NCBI GenBank assembly: GCA_034769895.1
Contig: JAWRYS010001507.1
Location: 1-64,000, forward strand
Direction of reading: 5' to 3'
DNA from: Magicicada septendecula
Lineage: Eukaryota; Arthropoda; Insecta; Hemiptera; Cicadidae
DNA: 64,000 bases
In this document: in pieces, positions 8,936 to 21,042 of the stretch
How positions within the stretch are numbered: position 1 is the stretch's first letter
Layout: each line of letters opens with the position of its first letter
Made by a program: the position numbers and the translations under genes
The notes under the pieces: model-generated
Told to the model about the DNA's origin: nothing
What the model saw: the letters and a program-made list of their open reading frames with translations, nothing else
The model's database searches: none

Positions 8936-11620
8936 TTATACCACCGGGACGAGCAAACGAGGTCGCTTCCAGGACTCACCTGGTCGCGGGGTGTATTTAC
9001 CAAGTCCGGCAATGAGGGAATTGTGGGTCACTCTGTCGGAACGAACATAGAATCGTCGCGCCAGGCGTCTCACGGTGTCATCAAGAGAACGGACACCGAG
9101 TCCTCTCCTCAAAAGACGAGAAGAGTACCTCCGGGGGACTTTGCACGCGAGCTTCAGTCCCCGGTCGAGTACGCGCTGGAGCGTAATTCTATGACCACGA
9201 GCCAGGTATCCCCAAACAGGACAGGCGTAGGTAATCACGGGCAACACGTACGTAGCTTACCTAGCCGGGGGGTCATTGCCGGATTAGAAAGCACGGGCCA
9301 GAGTCTACTGAGTTGCGCCGAAGCACGTTGTCTGATGTAGTTTTTATGGGTTCGCCAGGTGAGTCGGGAATCCACGTGGAGCCCGAGGTACTTGACGCTG
9401 TTGGTCCAGGGCACCTCGACGGGGCCTACTTTAAGCGGCCGAGGCCGTTTACGTTTGCGCGAGAATATTACCGCGGCGCTCTTGGAAGCGTTAACGGCAA
9501 CTCTCCAGTCATCGGTCCACCCGACATACGCGTCGAGTTGGCGCTGGAGCTTAACTGCCGCATAACTCGCGTTCGGCTCTGAGACAAAAGCCGCAGTGTC
9601 GTCCGCGAACAGCGACAATTTCACTCCAGGAACTCGGGGCGTGTCGTTGACAAACAACGAGAACAGGAGAGGCCCAAGGACACTTCCCTGAGGGACGCCA
9701 GCGGTAATACGCCTCTCCGAAGAGAGAGCGTGGTCTACTCTCACTCGGAAGCTACGGTCTCGCAGAAAGCTGCCGATCAAGTGAACGTAGCAGTCTGGGA
9801 GAAGGACTTCCGTGAGTTTGTAGAGGACACCCTCGTGCCACACGCGGTCAAAGGCTTTCTCTACGTCTAGGAAGATCGCAGCCGTCTGTTTGCCCTGGCA
9901 GCCAGCCTCGGTTATGCATTCCACGAGTCTCATCAGCTGATGAGTCGAGGAGTGCAGCTCACGAAAGCCGAACTGTTCGGGGATCAGCACGTCTAGTCTT
10001 TCTAGATGGTCGCGGATCCTACGCTGGATCAGACGCTCAAAAACCTTGGACGTCGCGGACAAGAGGCTGATGGGCCTGAGGTTCTCCACTCGAGAAGAAT
10101 TCTTTCCCGGCTTAGGTATCACAATGACGGTAGCCGTTTTCCATTTCACCGGAAAATAGGCCAGTCTGAGGCATGAATTGAACAGGTCAGTGAGGAACTG
10201 GGTTCCTCGCTCCGGAAGGCGATGGAGGGTGGAATTCATGACTCCGTCCGGGCCAGGCGCCTTCCGGGGCTTGAGCTGAACAATCCTCTCAGAGACCTCC
10301 TCCGGGGAGATGGGCTCCGGCTGGACTGTGATATCTGCCGATAGAAAGCGCTCTACCTCGCGGCAGATTTGCTCAGTGAAGGCCGGGTTCTTGGATGGGT
10401 TGGGAGCGAACTGACGCTCTAAACTGTCAGCCAAGAACTCTGCCTTTTCGAGGGGGCGGCCAAGGGGTTGACCGCCGGGTCCGGCCAGTGCGGGGAGAGG
10501 CGCGCGTTTGCGCTTTCCCGTTAGGGCACTGGGAATCCGCCAGACATTACGGTCCTCGGCAGGGCCATCCATCTGTGTAACAGCTAGCTCCCAGTTGCGT
10601 CTACGGAACGCCAGCATGTCGCGACGCAACTTGCCGGACGCTCTGTTGAACGCAGCCTTGTCAGCCGGGTCACGAGTCCTCTGCCAGCGTCTCCGGAGGC
10701 GATTCCTCTCGCAAGCGAGCTGAGACACCTCTTCGGGGATCCGCTGATAGTCGGGCGTGAGCCCCGGCTTCATCCGGGAGGACACGTCTACCGCCGAGAC
10801 TACGGCTGTGTCGACTAAGGCAACTGCCTCGTCGACATGCTGGGTAGTGTCGAGCGGGATATGCTCTGGTAGGCGGCGACTGAACGCCGGGCCAAAGCGG
10901 TCCCACTCGATTACCCGCCGCTCGTCGCGGACGGTGGCGTGCTGGGTAGCTATATGCACACTGATAGGGTAATGGTCCGAGGACAGTTCCGAAATGACGG
11001 AGACGTGGACCGGGCAATAAACGCCCCTGACCGCGGCAATGTCCAGTACGTCAGGGCGGGAGTTAGCCCTCGAGGTATGTAGGCCCGGTAGGACCCATGA
11101 CTGTGACCCGAGCCGCATCAGCATACCTGCGTAAGCGGGTCTCGTTTGGGTTCGCCAAGCGGCTCCCCCAATCGGGGTGCTTACAGTTCAGGTCGCCCGC
11201 CAGGACTACCCTCCTGTGTGCTCCAAAGACGGCCTCCAGATCGTTCGACAGGAGCTCCGTTTGTGGAGGCTTGTAAGCGGAAACCACGAATAGACCGCCG
11301 AGAGCACCAAGGAGCTCGACCGCGGTGCACTCGAGGTTCCGCCGCTGAGGCAGGACAACGCGGTGATGGCGAAGATTCGCCTTCACCGCGATGGCTGTGC
11401 CCCCTCCTGCGCGACCCGACCGGTCGTCCCGGTGGCACACGTAGTTGGGTAGTCGGAAACGACGATGTGGGGTCAGGTGCGTCTCGCCAAGAAGGAGCAC
11501 GTCGGGCTTGTGACGGGCAACGAACTCTAAGAGCTCAGAATGCCGGGAAGCGAGGCCGTTGGCGTTCCACGCCACGAGCTCGAGGTCTCGCTTGAGGGAT
11601 TGCCGTGGTTGTCCGTTCAT
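8936..11620 (-). pseudogene. Element A copy 2 ORF2 (EN-RT)
   Basis: Compared with copy 1 this copy is complete at its 3' end. The tail frame 9247-8936 (103 codons, PVITYACPVWGYLARG onward) is the jockey-type region downstream of the RT, ending at TAA. The endonuclease frame is 11620-11063 and the RT frame 11124-9235. The 5-bp deletion near 11074 and the 10-bp deletion near 9253 break it into three frames exactly as in copy 1. Without those two deletions the ORF would be about 900 codons, the usual jockey ORF2 size. Confidence 0.88.
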
Positions 11621-13323
11621 AACAGACCTGTAACACGGCAGGCTTCCACCAAGAGGAGGAACTTATCCTGGGGCGAGGCTGTTGCCAAGCGTTCCTTGAT
11701 TTTAAGGAAAGTCTGGGCTACTTTCTGCAAGTCGTAGCTTGCCAGAAAGTCTGATACGACGGCGAGATCATCGGAAGATGAGGCCGGGGGAGAACGCTTG
11801 GCGGCAGCTGCATAGCTGCGGCGGGGCGAGACGGTGGAAGCCTTGGGGGCAGGTACTGGAGCGGGTGGCCGCTCTGGCTTTTGGGGGACGGGCTTGGGTC
11901 CAGTGGCAGGTAGTTTAGGCTGGCCCGTGTTCTTGGCCGGGGCCCTAACTTTCTTGCCCGATCTGGGGTATCGTGGCTTGGGTGGCGGCGGCCGTGGAGG
12001 ATCGATTTCCTCGTCGTCCGGCAGCGGGACTTGGGTATAGTGGGGGATTTCGCGTTCCGGTTCCGGGGGCGCGGTGGGTGGTTTGGCCTTTGGAGCTTCG
12101 CTCGGGCTCACTGCACTGCTGGGTTTCGGAACCGGAGCAGACCTAGGGGCTGGTTTCCGGACCACAGGTTCAGCGGCTTTGGCCGGTTTGACTGGTTGGC
12201 TAACATGTCGAGGCTTAGGCTGGACGGGTTTCTTCAGCTTGTCCAGCTGCTCGCTATAGACTGGGCAGCGCCTGTTATTAGCAGCATGGGCGCCGCCACA
12301 GTTTATACAATATCGATGGTTGTCGGGGACAGCGCAGGCCTGCGTCAAGTGGTCATTTCCACAGCGGACGCAGGTCGGCGCGTTCCGACAGCCGAAGCTG
12401 CTATGGCCGAACCGCTGGCACCTGTGGCACTGGGAAAGTCGCCCGGTCTGACGGCAGGGCTCTACGCTTACGCAGAGCCCGAAAAGCCGTTTCAAATCTA
12501 ATAAGGCCTGGGAGGAGTCGCCCTTCTCTACCAGGAGTCTGATTAGCGGGAGTGGTCGACGCGAGCCATAAGTGGTGTACAGCCGAGAGGCTCCCACAAC
12601 CTTATAGCCCGCGTCGCGCAGTTCGTCTAGGACGACCTGCGGATCCGCCTGTATGTCCAGGCCCCGAAGGACGAGGGCTACAGGCTTGACTCTGTTGAGA
12701 GTGTAGGTATGGAACTGGAACGATTCACGTTCCAGCCACTGGACAACTCCGAAGTGCTCGGATGCACTGCGGCAGGTAACGCGCACAGTCTCGCTCGCAA
12801 AGAGCTTGACCGATGCGTTATCTGCCAGCGCAACGACCTTGCGGAGCCGGCAAACAAAGCCGATTACATCCCTGACGTTCGTAACGAACACCGGCGGGAT
12901 CCTTCCTTCGGAGGTGCGACTAGGCGCAACCTCAGCGGAGGCTTGGAATGCCGCCGAGTCCGTGGCCGAAATCAAGGAGGTCAGGGAGGGAGACTTTCTC
13001 GGCTTGTCACCGTGCCCTACTACCACCCAGTCGGTGGAAGCCGAGGTCTCCATGTCTTGGGAGTCAGACTCCGGCAGAGGTACAGGGCTGCTTGGCCTAC
13101 TGGCGGCCGTGCAGCCGGAAGGTCCGGCCTTAGCGAGCTTGGTCGGCCCTAATAAGGACCGATTATTCTGACGAGCTCGTGCGGGTTCAGCAGGGCTTCC
13201 TGCGCGAGTCGTAGGGTTCCCGACTGGCCCAAGTGGCCGGCCGGGGGGCTCGTTGCTGCCGCACAGTGCTTTAGGGGCACTAACAGCTGGGTTAATGCCG
13301 ACTAACTCGAAACACAAGCCCAA
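11617..13323 (-). CDS. Element A copy 2 ORF1 (gag-like)
   Basis: This 568-codon frame is identical in translation to copy 1, with three zinc knuckles and the same upstream TAG (plus-strand position 13323) that cuts it off from its original N-terminal extension. It overlaps the ORF2 start by ATGA at 11617-11620. Protein identity to copy 1 across the full length suggests very recent duplication or gene conversion. Confidence 0.85.
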   Translation of the reverse strand: MGLCFELVGINPAVSAPKALCGSNEPPGRPLGPVGNPTTRAGSPAEPARARQNNRSLLGPTKLAKAGPSGCTAASRPSSPVPLPESDSQDMETSASTDWVVVGHGDKPRKSPSLTSLISATDSAAFQASAEVAPSRTSEGRIPPVFVTNVRDVIGFVCRLRKVVALADNASVKLFASETVRVTCRSASEHFGVVQWLERESFQFHTYTLNRVKPVALVLRGLDIQADPQVVLDELRDAGYKVVGASRLYTTYGSRRPLPLIRLLVEKGDSSQALLDLKRLFGLCVSVEPCRQTGRLSQCHRCQRFGHSSFGCRNAPTCVRCGNDHLTQACAVPDNHRYCINCGGAHAANNRRCPVYSEQLDKLKKPVQPKPRHVSQPVKPAKAAEPVVRKPAPRSAPVPKPSSAVSPSEAPKAKPPTAPPEPEREIPHYTQVPLPDDEEIDPPRPPPPKPRYPRSGKKVRAPAKNTGQPKLPATGPKPVPQKPERPPAPVPAPKASTVSPRRSYAAAAKRSPPASSSDDLAVVSDFLASYDLQKVAQTFLKIKERLATASPQDKFLLLVEACRVTGLL

Positions 13324-13331
13324 CTACTCGG

Positions 13332-14491
13332 CTACTCCTCCGGGCGACCCAGGAGTCGTCCGAACGGTCCAACAATGGCGGGGAGTGGAGGTCGTCGCCT
13401 CCGTCCCGTCAATGCGGAACGTATTCTGTACGGGTGACTTTGCGGGTCCGCATCTCCCGTTCGGGCCACAGCGAGTTCCCAACAGCTACGTCGGAACGCC
13501 TTCAGACTGCCACGCAGTCGTCCGGTGAGCCGATTGTATGCTGCCTTATCGGCCGGATCACGGGTCCTCTGCCAGCGTTTCCGGAAGTAATTCCTCTCGC
13601 GAGCGAGAAGAGAGACTTCCTCAGGGATGCGTTGGTAGTCAGGCGTGAAACCAGCTCGCGTACGTGAAGACACGCCTATAGCCGAGATGATTGCCTCTTC
13701 GATTCCCGCTACTGCTTCGTCTAGGAGGCGAACGGAATCGAGTGGGGCCGCTGGCGGCAATCTACGGCACAGGGCCGGGCCGTAGCGGTCCCAAACGATA
13801 ACCTTCTTCTTGTCAGAACGTGCATAGGCGTGCTGGGTAGCGATGTGGACCAAGGTGGGGTTGTGGTCCACATCGAGAATACCTCGACCGGACAGACAAT
13901 TCCTTGGGTCACCGCCATATCCAGAACATCGGGAGCCGCGTTAGGTAGTGTCGGAAAGAACGTGGGTTGCGCTGGACCTAATACCATCGCCCGGCGCGAT
14001 TCAACATAACTGAGCAAGCGCCTCCCGTTCGGAGTAGTCAAGCGACTATTCCAAACGCGATGCTTGCAATTCAGATCGCCGGCCAAAATTACCCTTCAGT
14101 GGGAATCGAAGATGACGTCCAGGTCGCCGACAAGGAGTTCAGCTTGCGGGGGCTTGTATGCTGAAACCACGAGGACGCCGCCAAGAGCTCCGTGGACCTC
14201 AATGGCAGTGGCCTCTAGGTTAATGCGCTGCGGCAAAACGACACGATGATGACCTATAGAGGTCCTCACCGCGATCGCCGTGCCGCCTCCTTGTCGGCCA
14301 ACTCGATCATCCCGATAGACCACGTAATTTGGTAATCGAAACCGGTTCGCCGGGGTCAGGTGGGTTTCAGAGAGGAGAAGTACGTCGGGTTTGAACCGAG
14401 CCAGGAATTCTAGAAGGTCGGAATGCTTGGAACCGATGGAGTTAGCATTCCAGGCTATGAGTGAGAGATCTCGTCTAAGGGCTCGGTTCAT
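13332..14491 (-). pseudogene. Element B copy 2 ORF2, endonuclease half only
   Basis: Same structure and lesions as copy 1: an open endonuclease start (14491-14096), a TGA before GDLNCKH, an indel near 13870, and truncation where element A begins (~13332). No new difference was noticed. Confidence 0.82.
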
Positions 14492-16166
14492 AGAAGGCCT
14501 ATGACATTACAAGCTTCCACCAAGAGCATAAACCTCTCAGTTGGGTCAGCAGTTTCCAGGCGGTCTCGGATGGACATGAAGGTGGATGCGACTTTCTTGA
14601 GATCGTAGCCGGACAGAAAGTCGCGGACGAACTGTGCGTCATCGGTAGTGAAACTGGCCTGGAAACTGAGGCCGCGTAAGAGCGACCAGGTTTAACGACA
14701 GATCGGGTCGTGGTGGAAGCCACAGGACCAGGGGCAGACGGTTTTGAATGTGCGACAGGAAAAGTACGCTGTTGCGCTTCGTCGGTCTTGAACCGGGAAG
14801 CAGGACTTTTCTTGGGCTGTGGGCAGGCAGGAGCTCGGGGCCGAGCATCCGGTGTAGTTATCCCTATTGTTTTAGGATTAGTTTTGCCTGCTCGCGGATA
14901 TCGCGGAGGTGGCAGTGGTGGCGAGGCTACCTCTGGTTCAGAGGCGGGAGTTGGTGGTTCTGCGGAGGTGGAGGGTTGATTATCCGGCTCCAATACCGAG
15001 ATATTGGCTACAGGGCTTGTCTCTGCTACGGAAGGCGACGCGATTCGTTTTTGTGCCTTTGTAGGGGCTGGAGGTGGAGCCGGAGAGGGCGCGCGCCGTG
15101 CCGATGGTGCCTTTGGTTGCGGCTTAGCCTGTACTTTAGGCTGTTTCTGAGTTTGGGGCTGCAAAACTGGCTGCCTCGGCTTCGGGAGGGGCCCCTGCGG
15201 CTTTTGTTTCCGCAGGAGTTCCGCCTTGTATACCGGGCAGTTGCTGTTATTGGCTGCATGACCTTCGCCACAATTGATGCAGCGATAGTAGGACTTGTCT
15301 GCCACAGTGCAGGCCTGCGTAGAATGTCCCAAGGAACAACGTAAACAGGCCGGGGCACTACGACAGACGTCGGTATGATGGCCGAACCTCTGGCACCGGT
15401 GGCACTGCGCGAGCTTGCCCGGAGGGCGACTGGATTCCACCCTGACGCGGAAGCAAAACAGCCGCGTCTGGTGGAATATCTTGTCTGCGGCCTCGCCCTT
15501 CTCGAGGTGGAGACGGACGAGTGTAAGAGGTACTAGGGTTTCAGAGTTGGTGAACAGGCGAAAAATTGCCTGCACCGGGTACCCGAGTTCTCGGAGTTCC
15601 AAAAGGATCTCCTGGGGATCGGTGTGCGCGTCAAGCCCTCGTAGAATTACAGACAAGGGCTTGACTCGCTTGGGAGAAAAGGTGTGGTATTGCATGTTGT
15701 TAGCCTGCAGAAAGGCCTCGACCAAGCGATGGTCCTCGATCCGACGGACGACAACTTTGACCGTGTCACCGCCAAGCAGGTTGAGGTCAAGTTTGTCGGC
15801 CGACAGGCCGTGGGCCGCCTGTATAATGCGGCGACATTGGACACCCCGTGGACGAACAGGGGCGGCGCGCGACCAACAGCGGTAACAGCCGGAGCTGTTA
15901 CCGAAGCAGTCGGAACCGCAGCCTGTTGGCCCTGAGAAGGACCGATGTCCATGACCGAGGTCCGAGAGGAAGCGGATTCGGTTGAATGGTTCCTCTTCGG
16001 CTTCTTAGCCGGGCGTCTACGCCGACTCGTCCACCGGGAGAGGGGGTAGCGGGTTAGGGAGAGGATCGTCCGTCTCCATCGCCCAAGGCGATTCAGGGGA
16101 GTCGCCCGCGTGGGGCAAGGCAGAGCTGAGCGACTCGGCACTCGAGCCGTTGCCCGTAGTGGGCAT
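14488..16166 (-). pseudogene. Element B copy 2 ORF1 with a private 10-bp deletion
   Basis: In addition to the two frameshifts common to all B copies, this copy lacks 10 bp (GATCTGCCGC in copy 1) at about 15818. The loss lies between short direct repeats (CCGC), consistent with slippage. The deletion splits the main frame into 16141-15647 and 15725-14499. All three zinc knuckles lie in the second frame. This deletion explains why this unit is 7,560 bp and not 7,570 bp. Confidence 0.82.
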
Positions 16167-16495
16167 GCTGGCCGAGTGTGGCTGCCGGACAGAGACTGCT
16201 AGGCAGTCTTGGGTCCGGCCGAAGCCGGGTTACCCACGCGACTTCCCTGCTCACGGCGATGCGGGAGGAGCTGGGTTAACGACCATCTTCGTTAGATACC
16301 AGTCCTTACCAAGACTGGTGTCCACTGGTCCCTTTACCCCGGCGATATCCAAGCTCGCTTACCACTGGTGGGGGCTCGCAAGGATCGTCCGGGGCAGCGT
16401 TACCTGACAGCCGTGGGCAGGTTAGGGATTAGCACTGATGTACGGCACTCACCAAGAGCCCAGAGGAGGGTCTGAAGCGACCTGCGATTGGTGGA
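16167..16495 (-). other. Spacer copy 2 (A 3' UTR / B 5' UTR)
   Basis: Equivalent to 8607-8935 shifted by 7,560 bp, with the same three hairpins. No difference was noticed. Confidence 0.55.
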
Positions 16496-19180
16496 TTATA
16501 CCACCGGGACGAGCAAACGAGGTCGCTTCCAGGACTCACCTGGTCGCGGGGTGTATTTACCAAGTCCGGCAATGAGGGAATTGTGGGTCACTCTGTCGGA
16601 ACGAACATAGAATCGTCGCGCCAGGCGTCTCACGGTGTCATCAAGAGAACGGACACCGAGTCCTCTCCTCAAAAGACGAGAAGAGTACCTCCGGGGGACT
16701 TTGCACGCGAGCTTCAGTCCCCGGTCGAGTACGCGCTGGAGCGTAATTCTATGACCACGAGCCAGGTATCCCCAAACAGGACAGGCGTAGGTAATCACGG
16801 GCAACACGTACGTAGCTTACCTAGCCGGGGGGTCATTGCCGGATTAGAAAGCACGGGCCAGAGTCTACTGAGTTGCGCCGAAGCACGTTGTCTGATGTAG
16901 TTTTTATGGGTTCGCCAGGTGAGTCGGGAATCCACGTGGAGCCCGAGGTACTTGACGCTGTTGGTCCAGGGCACCTCGACGGGGCCTACTTTAAGCGGCC
17001 GAGGCCGTTTACGTTTGCGCGAGAATATTACCGCGGCGCTCTTGGAAGCGTTAACGGCAACTCTCCAGTCATCGGTCCACCCGACATACGCGTCGAGTTG
17101 GCGCTGGAGCTTAACTGCCGCATAACTCGCGTTCGGCTCTGAGACAAAAGCCGCAGTGTCGTCCGCGAACAGCGACAATTTCACTCCAGGAACTCGGGGC
17201 GTGTCGTTGACAAACAACGAGAACAGGAGAGGCCCAAGGACACTTCCCTGAGGGACGCCAGCGGTAATACGCCTCTCCGAAGAGAGAGCGTGGTCTACTC
17301 TCACTCGGAAGCTACGGTCTCGCAGAAAGCTGCCGATCAAGTGAACGTAGCAGTCTGGGAGAAGGACTTCCGTGAGTTTGTAGAGGACACCCTCGTGCCA
17401 CACGCGGTCAAAGGCTTTCTCTACGTCTAGGAAGATCGCAGCCGTCTGTTTGCCCTGGCAGCCAGCCTCGGTTATGCATTCCACGAGTCTCATCAGCTGA
17501 TGAGTCGAGGAGTGCAGCTCACGAAAGCCGAACTGTTCGGGGATCAGCACGTCTAGTCTTTCTAGATGGTCGCGGATCCTACGCTGGATCAGACGCTCAA
17601 AAACCTTGGACGTCGCGGACAAGAGGCTGATGGGCCTGAGGTTCTCCACTCGAGAAGAATTCTTTCCCGGCTTAGGTATCACAATGACGGTAGCCGTTTT
17701 CCATTTCACCGGAAAATAGGCCAGTCTGAGGCATGAATTGAACAGGTCAGTGAGGAACTGGGTTCCTCGCTCCGGAAGGCGATGGAGGGTGGAATTCATG
17801 ACTCCGTCCGGGCCAGGCGCCTTCCGGGGCTTGAGCTGAACAATCCTCTCAGAGACCTCCTCCGGGGAGATGGGCTCCGGCTGGACTGTGATATCTGCCG
17901 ATAGAAAGCGCTCTACCTCGCGGCAGATTTGCTCAGTGAAGGCCGGGTTCTTGGATGGGTTGGGAGCGAACTGACGCTCTAAACTGTCAGCCAAGAACTC
18001 TGCCTTTTCGAGGGGGCGGCCAAGGGGTTGACCGCCGGGTCCGGCCAGTGCGGGGAGAGGCGCGCGTTTGCGCTTTCCCGTTAGGGCACTGGGAATCCGC
18101 CAGACATTACGGTCCTCGGCAGGGCCATCCATCTGTGTAACAGCTAGCTCCCAGTTGCGTCTACGGAACGCCAGCATGTCGCGACGCAACTTGCCGGACG
18201 CTCTGTTGAACGCAGCCTTGTCAGCCGGGTCACGAGTCCTCTGCCAGCGTCTCCGGAGGCGATTCCTCTCGCAAGCGAGCTGAGACACCTCTTCGGGGAT
18301 CCGCTGATAGTCGGGCGTGAGCCCCGGCTTCATCCGGGAGGACACGTCTACCGCCGAGACTACGGCTGTGTCGACTAAGGCAACTGCCTCGTCGACATGC
18401 TGGGTAGTGTCGAGCGGGATATGCTCTGGTAGGCGGCGACTGAACGCCGGGCCAAAGCGGTCCCACTCGATTACCCGCCGCTCGTCGCGGACGGTGGCGT
18501 GCTGGGTAGCTATATGCACACTGATAGGGTAATGGTCCGAGGACAGTTCCGAAATGACGGAGACGTGGACCGGGCAATAAACGCCCCTGACCGCGGCAAT
18601 GTCCAGTACGTCAGGGCGGGAGTTAGCCCTCGAGGTATGTAGACCCGGTAGGACCCATGACTGTGACCCGAGCCGCATCAGCATACCTGCGTAAGCGGGT
18701 CTCGTTTGGGTTCGCCAAGCGGCTCCCCCAATCGGGGTGCTTACAGTTCAGGTCGCCCGCCAGGACTACCCTCCTGTGTGCTCCAAAGACGGCCTCCAGA
18801 TCGTTCGACAGGAGCTCCGTTTGTGGAGGCTTGTAAGCGGAAACCACGAATAGACCGCCGAGAGCACCAAGGAGCTCGACCGCGGTGCACTCGAGGTTCC
18901 GCCGCTGAGGCAGGACAACGCGGTGATGGCGAAGATTCGCCTTCACCGCGATGGCTGTGCCCCCTCCTGCGCGACCCGACCGGTCGTCCCGGTGGCACAC
19001 GTAGTTGGGTAGTCGGAAACGACGATGTGGGGTCAGGTGCGTCTCGCCAAGAAGGAGCACGTCGGGCTTGTGACGGGCAACGAACTCTAAGAGCTCAGAA
19101 TGCCGGGAAGCGAGGCCGTTGGCGTTCCACGCCACGAGCTCGAGGTCTCGCTTGAGGGATTGCCGTGGTTGTCCGTTCAT
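16496..19180 (-). pseudogene. Element A copy 3 ORF2 (EN-RT)
   Basis: Carries the same 5-bp (near 18634) and 10-bp (near 16813) deletions as copies 1 and 2. It has one private substitution at about 18643 that changes GPTGPTY to GPTGSTY in the endonuclease. The frames are 19180-18623, 18684-16795 and 16807-16496. Confidence 0.88.
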
Positions 19181-21042
19181 AACAGACCTGTAACACGGCA
19201 GGCTTCCACCAAGAGGAGGAACTTATCCTGGGGCGAGGCTGTTGCCAAGCGTTCCTTGATTTTAAGGAAAGTCTGGGCTACTTTCTGCAAGTCGTAGCTT
19301 GCCAGAAAGTCTGATACGACGGCGAGATCATCGGAAGATGAGGCCGGGGGAGAACGCTTGGCGGCAGCTGCATAGCTGCGGCGGGGCGAGACGGTGGAAG
19401 CCTTGGGGGCAGGTACTGGAGCGGGTGGCCGCTCTGGCTTTTGGGGGACGGGCTTGGGTCCAGTGGCAGGTAGTTTAGGCTGGCCCGTGTTCTTGGCCGG
19501 GGCCCTAACTTTCTTGCCCGATCTGGGGTATCGTGGCTTGGGTGGCGGCGGCCGTGGAGGATCGATTTCCTCGTCGTCCGGCAGCGGGACTTGGGTATAG
19601 TGGGGGATTTCGCGTTCCGGTTCCGGGGGCGCGGTGGGTGGTTTGGCCTTTGGAGCTTCGCTCGGGCTCACTGCACTGCTGGGTTTCGGAACCGGAGCAG
19701 ACCTAGGGGCTGGTTTCCGGACCACAGGTTCAGCGGCTTTGGCCGGTTTGACTGGTTGGCTAACATGTCGAGGCTTAGGCTGGACGGGTTTCTTCAGCTT
19801 GTCCAGCTGCTCGCTATAGACTGGGCAGCGCCTGTTATTAGCAGCACGGGCGCCGCCACAGTTTATACAATATCGATGGTTGTCGGGGACAGCGCAGGCC
19901 TGCGTCAAGTGGTCATTTCCACAGCGGACGCAGGTCGGCGCGTTCCGACAGCCGAAGCTGCTATGGCCGAACCGCTGGCACCTGTGGCACTGGGAAAGTC
20001 GCCCGGTCTGACGGCAGGGCTCTACGCTTACGCAGAGCCCGAAAAGCCGTTTCAAATCTAATAAGGCCTGGGAGGAGTCGCCCTTCTCTACCAGGAGTCT
20101 GATTAGCGGGAGTGGTCGACGCGAGCCATAAGTGGTGTACAGCCGAGAGGCTCCCACAACCTTATAGCCCGCGTCGCGCAGTTCGTCTAGGACGACCTGC
20201 GGATCCGCCTGTATGTCCAGGCCCCGAAGGACGAGGGCTACAGGCTTGACTCTGTTGAGAGTGTAGGTATGGAACTGGAACGATTCACGTTCCAGCCACT
20301 GGACAACTCCGAAGTGCTCGGATGCACTGCGGCAGGTAACGCGCACAGTCTCGCTCGCAAAGAGCTTGACCGATGCGTTATCTGCCAGCGCAACGACCTT
20401 GCGGAGCCGGCAAACAAAGCCGATTACATCCCTGACGTTCGTAACGAACACCGGCGGGATCCTTCCTTCGGAGGTGCGACTAGGCGCAACCTCAGCGGAG
20501 GCTTGGAATGCCGCCGAGTCCGTGGCCGAAATCAAGGAGGTCAGGGAGGGAGACTTTCTCGGCTTGTCACCGTGCCCTACTACCACCCAGTCGGTGGAAG
20601 CCGAGGTCTCCATGTCTTGGGAGTCAGACTCCGGCAGAGGTACAGGGGTGCTTGGCCTACTGGCGGCCGTGCAGCCGGAAGGTCCGGCCTTAGCGAGCTT
20701 GGTCGGCCCTAATAAGGACCGATTATTCTGACGAGCTCGTGCGGGTTCAGCAGGGCTTCCTGCGCGAGTCGTAGGGTTCCCGACTGGCCCAAGTGGCCGG
20801 CCGGGGGGCTCGTTGCTGCCGCACAGTGCTTTAGGGGCACTAACAGCTGGGTTAATGCCGACTAACTCGAAACACAAGCCCAAGTACTCGGCTACTCCTC
20901 CGGGCGACCCAGGAGTCGTCCGAACGGTCCAACAATGGCGGGGAGTGGAGGTCGTCGCCTCCGTCCCGTCAATGCGGAACGTATTCTGTACGGGTGACTT
21001 TGCGGGTCCGCATCTCCCGTTCGGGCCACAGCGAGTTCCCAA
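19177..21042 (-). CDS. Element A copy 3 ORF1, longest version (621 codons)
   Basis: A TAC codon replaces the TAG of copies 1 and 2 (position 20883), so the frame continues 53 codons further upstream to 21042. That upstream part lies in sequence that, in another frame, codes for the end of element B ORF2. The frame therefore crosses the B-A junction, and the first ~50 codons are probably not native ORF1. A private change (plus-strand 19847) turns the coordinating histidine of the third zinc knuckle (H346 in the 568-codon numbering) into arginine, which should damage that knuckle. Another private change gives Ser to Thr near the N terminus (20647). Confidence 0.82.
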   Translation of the reverse strand: MGTRCGPNGRCGPAKSPVQNTFRIDGTEATTSTPRHCWTVRTTPGSPGGVAEYLGLCFELVGINPAVSAPKALCGSNEPPGRPLGPVGNPTTRAGSPAEPARARQNNRSLLGPTKLAKAGPSGCTAASRPSTPVPLPESDSQDMETSASTDWVVVGHGDKPRKSPSLTSLISATDSAAFQASAEVAPSRTSEGRIPPVFVTNVRDVIGFVCRLRKVVALADNASVKLFASETVRVTCRSASEHFGVVQWLERESFQFHTYTLNRVKPVALVLRGLDIQADPQVVLDELRDAGYKVVGASRLYTTYGSRRPLPLIRLLVEKGDSSQALLDLKRLFGLCVSVEPCRQTGRLSQCHRCQRFGHSSFGCRNAPTCVRCGNDHLTQACAVPDNHRYCINCGGARAANNRRCPVYSEQLDKLKKPVQPKPRHVSQPVKPAKAAEPVVRKPAPRSAPVPKPSSAVSPSEAPKAKPPTAPPEPEREIPHYTQVPLPDDEEIDPPRPPPPKPRYPRSGKKVRAPAKNTGQPKLPATGPKPVPQKPERPPAPVPAPKASTVSPRRSYAAAAKRSPPASSSDDLAVVSDFLASYDLQKVAQTFLKIKERLATASPQDKFLLLVEACRVTGLL

